Shown piece by piece: positions 43,201 to 43,784 of a DNA stretch of 43,784 bases (positions are counted from its first letter, which is position 1; each line of letters opens with the position of its first letter). Under the pieces are notes generated by a model. It searched no databases and was not told the origin of the DNA. It worked only from the letters and a program-made list of their open reading frames with translations. The stretch is from CAZWCE01 sp964632505 (GTDB lineage: Bacteria; Planctomycetota; Planctomycetia; Pirellulales; Thermoguttaceae): positions 1 to 43,784 of the forward strand of contig CAZWCE010000026.1 in assembly GCA_964632505.1 (NCBI GenBank). Reading direction: 5' to 3'. The position numbers and the translations under genes are program-made.

Positions 43201-43606
43201 TTCTGATTCGAGCGAGACCGATAAACCTCTCGGGTTCGACATGGTCTATCCGATCGAAGTGGTCATTCCCCATCGCCGCGATACGGCGAAGCTCACTTTC
43301 TCCGCGACGATGGGAGAATGGTACTTTGTGGCGAACTGTTTGGATCCGAGTCACCAAGAAGGCTGGGGCCTCGACAATGTTCGAGTGCAGGCTGTTGCAA
43401 AGCGGCCCGAGTTCTCCAAGAAACAATTGCAAGATTGCTGGAATGCCCTCAAGGGGCCGCCGGTAGCCGCTCAGCGTGCGGCACAAATCCTCATCGCCGC
43501 CGGGCCAGAGGCCCTGAAATTCGTTGAAAAGCAATCGCCTCCCGAGCCGGCCCGACAACATCGCTGGAAGAACCTCCAGAAAATACTCACCGAATCGACC
43601 CCGTGA
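34232..43606 (+). CDS. Giant secreted TPR-repeat protein, 3124 residues
   Basis: The signal peptide FRLFSIGILGTFGLNLAFST ends near ASA-E (about 29/30), so the protein is exported. Residues 50-960 are a near-continuous array of TPR-like helical pairs (AAYYWGEMLLRLGQMEKAAE, LGRTYLRLGEREKANATWKR, YRKAVDLSPNALQYHEYLGN). Residues 970-1480 are a linker region with glutamine/proline-rich parts and a serine/glycine-rich patch near 1405-1425. TPR-like helices resume to about 2790. Residues 2820-3050 form a beta-rich domain (IYAHDFEKPVGREWSLDRRE, ending HQEGWGLDNVRVQA) of carbohydrate-binding/lamin G jelly-roll type. A short helical tail follows, resembling the helical module of planctomycete WD40 proteins. 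GGAGGAG before the ATG is a strong ribosome binding site. The length is far beyond ordinary TPR proteins. Confidence 0.85.
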   Translation: MFRLFSIGILGTFGLNLAFSTLLCMSASAEEKDHKMPATTARFLAILEKNPRRGTSFDKVFQYYVETGNIDRWVERLHNQLEENPENGKAALLLGMVQSRRGEEKPSCESFEQSAKSDPKSAVAAYYWGEMLLRLGQMEKAAEVLESASRRNPSPKELQEILQHLGRTYLRLGEREKANATWKRLKDAFPDNLEVVEIIAETYLREEKWNDALHQYQHLASRTPEASYDRVRYVIEIGDIKVAQGKTEESIEQFEQLLDRLAPESWLAEMVRDRIDNVFARQYDWSGLVEYYETRLEKHPQELVSMRRLGQALLRVGRVNRAQETLERALSLAPSNEELRLELIDILVYQKRFLEAAEQYEALIEIHPNHRDYLEQWGLLVLEKSDKPLQERKATAEKIWRRILQSAPEDPSTIVFVADLFDQAEMFQKAEALYRKAVDLSPNALQYHEYLGNFYYRQENREKALASWRKMIEGGSESKEAYSLLLEILSRYDYLEEAIEVAEKACDYAPEELDYHFQKIELLLLDEQNDQASKMLQTIRKEVETDHQWERYAESLLKCHEESLEEFREELSAQVKKKPYSEKTPGIGHWLAGKVALALADYDQVESSFATARKKDPDSSLFAESLASHYEKQGKETMAIEVYRQMIEKEPALRSEHLKKIARLQSKIGHFDEAIGTAKQVLATGVANPESFKFYSNLCLEYGKLEKAIDSLQQAIQANPGEKYLILQLSQLLDHAGRPAEAIELVWSVYEKEDDFQQKMELISRLSKLYLSMNRFDHLIARLKRAIPQTRAQSRLHAFSLAMAYRSVEDVAQARSHLEEILPENQEDIFLLQDLSSLAEEMADLPGAIRYQKRICKLSGQPQHRQRLFELYLKNQQRPQASDLLQVRLEELEEPAKQISLLKELFTAGEYDLAIEAIELLKKKDPRNWEWDYFEIIVLATKKEKEAFRQKLEDFRKREIPWNATAPSSRGKKPTVAKPASHQLPPTHQLMMAQMSARNQQSIPSQISDAFNKILDPVLRRKHYQLQGIRANWHGTPFSALPVPKDGLQAHLFLAHWRIREAFESEELLKLIEKMKQEYDSGCEDPRRLFDHYILMSSIDHHNFRRILSEKHQKMFDRQWKWDVLTVLAQDAPDRWRNPFLQQYFSIFTEMVRRKQIAQASDSKAPAPPNAPGGPEEKLPEIQRHHHLLCFELLREMAENARLAEILPFGRGYLHGDSEFQALLKKEMEKVGVGKEYLALRDRIQEKVEEVVPAQHARLEELMGSFMKDDYDHMLELLQKNPELIGHLPTALKIPELPDVSIVQYSPPSAGFIPHHPQIAPQEESRDEEEADSLTPEEVFETKLKPQLQFHLFRLEPLLRQENSPFENVDASMVAPWRNPSRNYTSYLDNWVRQTSNALESRSSHRGSYSTSSFGGSRFGMSPVRSHSDFQECYSDFFDLTTTTRNLFSHEIFLPHGSIQYPDMPVDLQEKLREERMQYRQLFFDYLEEQIANRKGREKEIAQKVLAYLEFLTEDQEEQFATLLQKFQSLEEPSEKMRFFMIDLLLKEDEFTEVIGILESLETTSGEVLKKKEQLILNCCLLSDDSKWKDRARQAAQRLYGFRLNEEQQKRLIQSLRILEMDSLADTLLSRLVRVSRNAHSLLWCLQKLSESGHEEELVMIAQRILRLPASTPNSHYLKKMAYTELEKLGLLENQIEKLEAQWKAAPGSHEIMKSLVIAYHKEGETAKAEGVIRQYLQDLPDDPEKIEETIGLLIELDDYQRAVFLIKSQLYEDPSLILTGNISWSYRRAFSETDQKDWIFSQILKCDPEKYPAIMQNSSRWSEYFNDSWTHQVDEEIIKKAWIHLWQCFDHLEDRKYQQRTQFLSNMRFARLPEKIQPVFLDKIWKMMQIGLKEDKSVEWVCSIDSTSSENGIYYFENEWTKWLMHLEDPAKEKELEKLLRARLKRASREEEESAEKQPPTGRTALRVYSSSHGSLLVSENQQEEDTAIESAYSRYMLLTLLLKAKKQKEARKVWEEMHANLEKSLEEPIDIQPFYMSGLMLYQCPGFEKESRECLELISQLSDNSNMHSHWRQQAIEQLMTIYIEAGELEKLQQLVSDALDRFERWHKLFEHEGDHKHFRRLSSYFILFSQMANLMLKEDQPEIFLEINAGFLRIARPFFRKIEDRGNQSYSHEIDQYFNAVERVLTTVSPAQWAEHPEWLLPVVRAEEETEWKVFPSPWNDASLLLEVWQDEQNRIQMDCLGVNLCEFLEREERTEEIALYRRLIAQLRQDDPEDLSLLLTETIFACYFAEEAERREAIARCVEWIESHPVKTNDQKMAPHIPYRFRMMEARKHQWQLAFWVPVRYFLENDLPMEPCLEADLVRLAERSLESCDQIRAYPGAYHHSVQQQQLKWSFLCRLRQNERFRENLASEAAMKQFVYDTVKGFLVDEKGVFIRHESEDWRIILEWVPRLISRGYFPQVVAALDESFPDGYWPKSPVGEKKPSSKQRRLMVALLYAANEAAVENNDNLEDFYAFLENLVLPENSPTSIFFGAYDTEGRLASRSDTLPLLLVRLARRTGKLSQLEERIATREANEEQPGILATMKMILALETGREEKARECVDLFLTLFDEVEVKKQVHLGHRALLALAPVHDDMDKIAPVLPLIVPALEASLKNGKEQLPNYMRPVLPRLVHHAIKQNDLALAATMADYYRLYWKRVFKERIYPDHLRFRIDQKLSEAVEQALASEKPEEAIPVLRYFADEPIDSFRRLDLSEWLDRLETSVDALPEDFDLACYRRENTMFLEKKNADSPKTADRRVHVWTKKRAESLSGLPELPTGKEIYAHDFEKPVGREWSLDRREITPVEGRTFLGQFSGISPENQVDLTLKDLPTHELLVVRFDLMLFQFWEGLPYDRWKLQVDERLPVIETSFFSSHLMEREDRDQLWPDSLPEKPNRVKDLILFVQQNELMHPKFTGATEVDSLGYGQGMEDHDSPSYRVRQSLFGGSDSSETDKPLGFDMVYPIEVVIPHRRDTAKLTFSATMGEWYFVANCLDPSHQEGWGLDNVRVQAVAKRPEFSKKQLQDCWNALKGPPVAAQRAAQILIAAGPEALKFVEKQSPPEPARQHRWKNLQKILTESTP

Positions 43607-43784
43607 GAGGAGAAGCGAGCGTATTCCTTCCTACCATCGGGAACGGAAAGTGTCGCAAAAGGCGAGTGAACCAACTTATGCCATATGCTACAACCGGTTG
43701 GTGAAATTACAGAAGATCGCGTATTACTACGCGGATTCGATTTTGAAGTCCGCATAGTGGACACATAATCACTGGCTTATGATT
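43607..43784. other. Window end, no supported feature
   Basis: No gene, T-run hairpin or repeat copy is evident in the 178 bases after the giant gene. The next gene, if any, starts beyond the window. Confidence 0.5.

Noticed and set aside
1..43784. CRISPR arrays, tRNA and rRNA genes
   Set aside because: No regularly spaced direct repeats and no conserved rRNA or tRNA sequence seen on reading; a covariance search for tRNAs would be the decisive test.

Overview
The window reads as a chromosomal segment of a Planctomycetota bacterium. The sequence basis is the density of families typical of that phylum: two DUF1559 pseudopilin-like proteins, each paired with a small carboxypeptidase-regulatory-like lipoprotein; a third DUF1559-type domain on a membrane-anchored protein; two secreted formylglycine sulfatases; a PDZ/HEAT protein; and a long MoxR - DUF58 - BatA/VWA - VWA cluster ending in a very large secreted TPR protein. 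No rRNA, tRNA or CRISPR array was seen. The genus cannot be read from the sequence.

Layout. (1) 1-540: no intact gene; two strong hairpins and a stub of an IS3-type transposase OrfA. (2) 541-5024, minus strand: an apparent operon, read from 5024 downwards, of DUF1559 protein, small lipoprotein, ABC substrate-binding lipoprotein, permease and ATPase (nitrate/sulfonate/taurine type; substrate unknown). (3) 5025-8132: a dispersed palindromic repeat (copy A), a possible small ORF, a diacylglycerol-kinase-family lipid kinase, a zinc-ribbon/bPH2 membrane protein, and about 700 bp without a convincing gene. (4) 8133-12212: an iduronate-sulfatase-like enzyme and a PDZ/toroid/HEAT protein, transcribed divergently from a region with a near-consensus promoter. 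(5) 12363-17037: two overlapping membrane-protein genes, a lipoprotein with a good terminator, repeat copy C, and a membrane protein with a DUF1559-type C-terminal domain. (6) 17271-20180: a 969-residue membrane-anchored beta-propeller protein. (7) 20181-21850: a graveyard with two truncated transposases joined tail to tail at an 8-bp palindrome and an orphan RHS core fragment. (8) 21851-25034: an arylsulfatase-A-like sulfatase and a second lipoprotein + DUF1559 pair. (9) 25035-25912: promoters, repeat copy B and a long leader. (10) 25913-43606, plus strand: MoxR ATPase, DUF58 protein, BatA-type VWA protein, double-VWA protein with a glutamine-amidotransferase-like fold, a coiled-coil membrane protein with a cysteine cluster, and a 3124-residue secreted TPR protein.

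How the genes work together (inference). Region 10 is the most coherent system. In known MoxR/VWA systems an AAA+ ATPase acts with MIDAS-containing VWA proteins to assemble or activate a target complex. Here three consecutive genes carry four MIDAS sites, and the cluster ends in a giant TPR protein with a signal peptide, which could be the scaffold or client in the periplasm. The sulfatases and PDZ/HEAT protein fit degradation of sulfated polysaccharides. Most intergenic regions carry either decayed mobile DNA or the dispersed palindrome.
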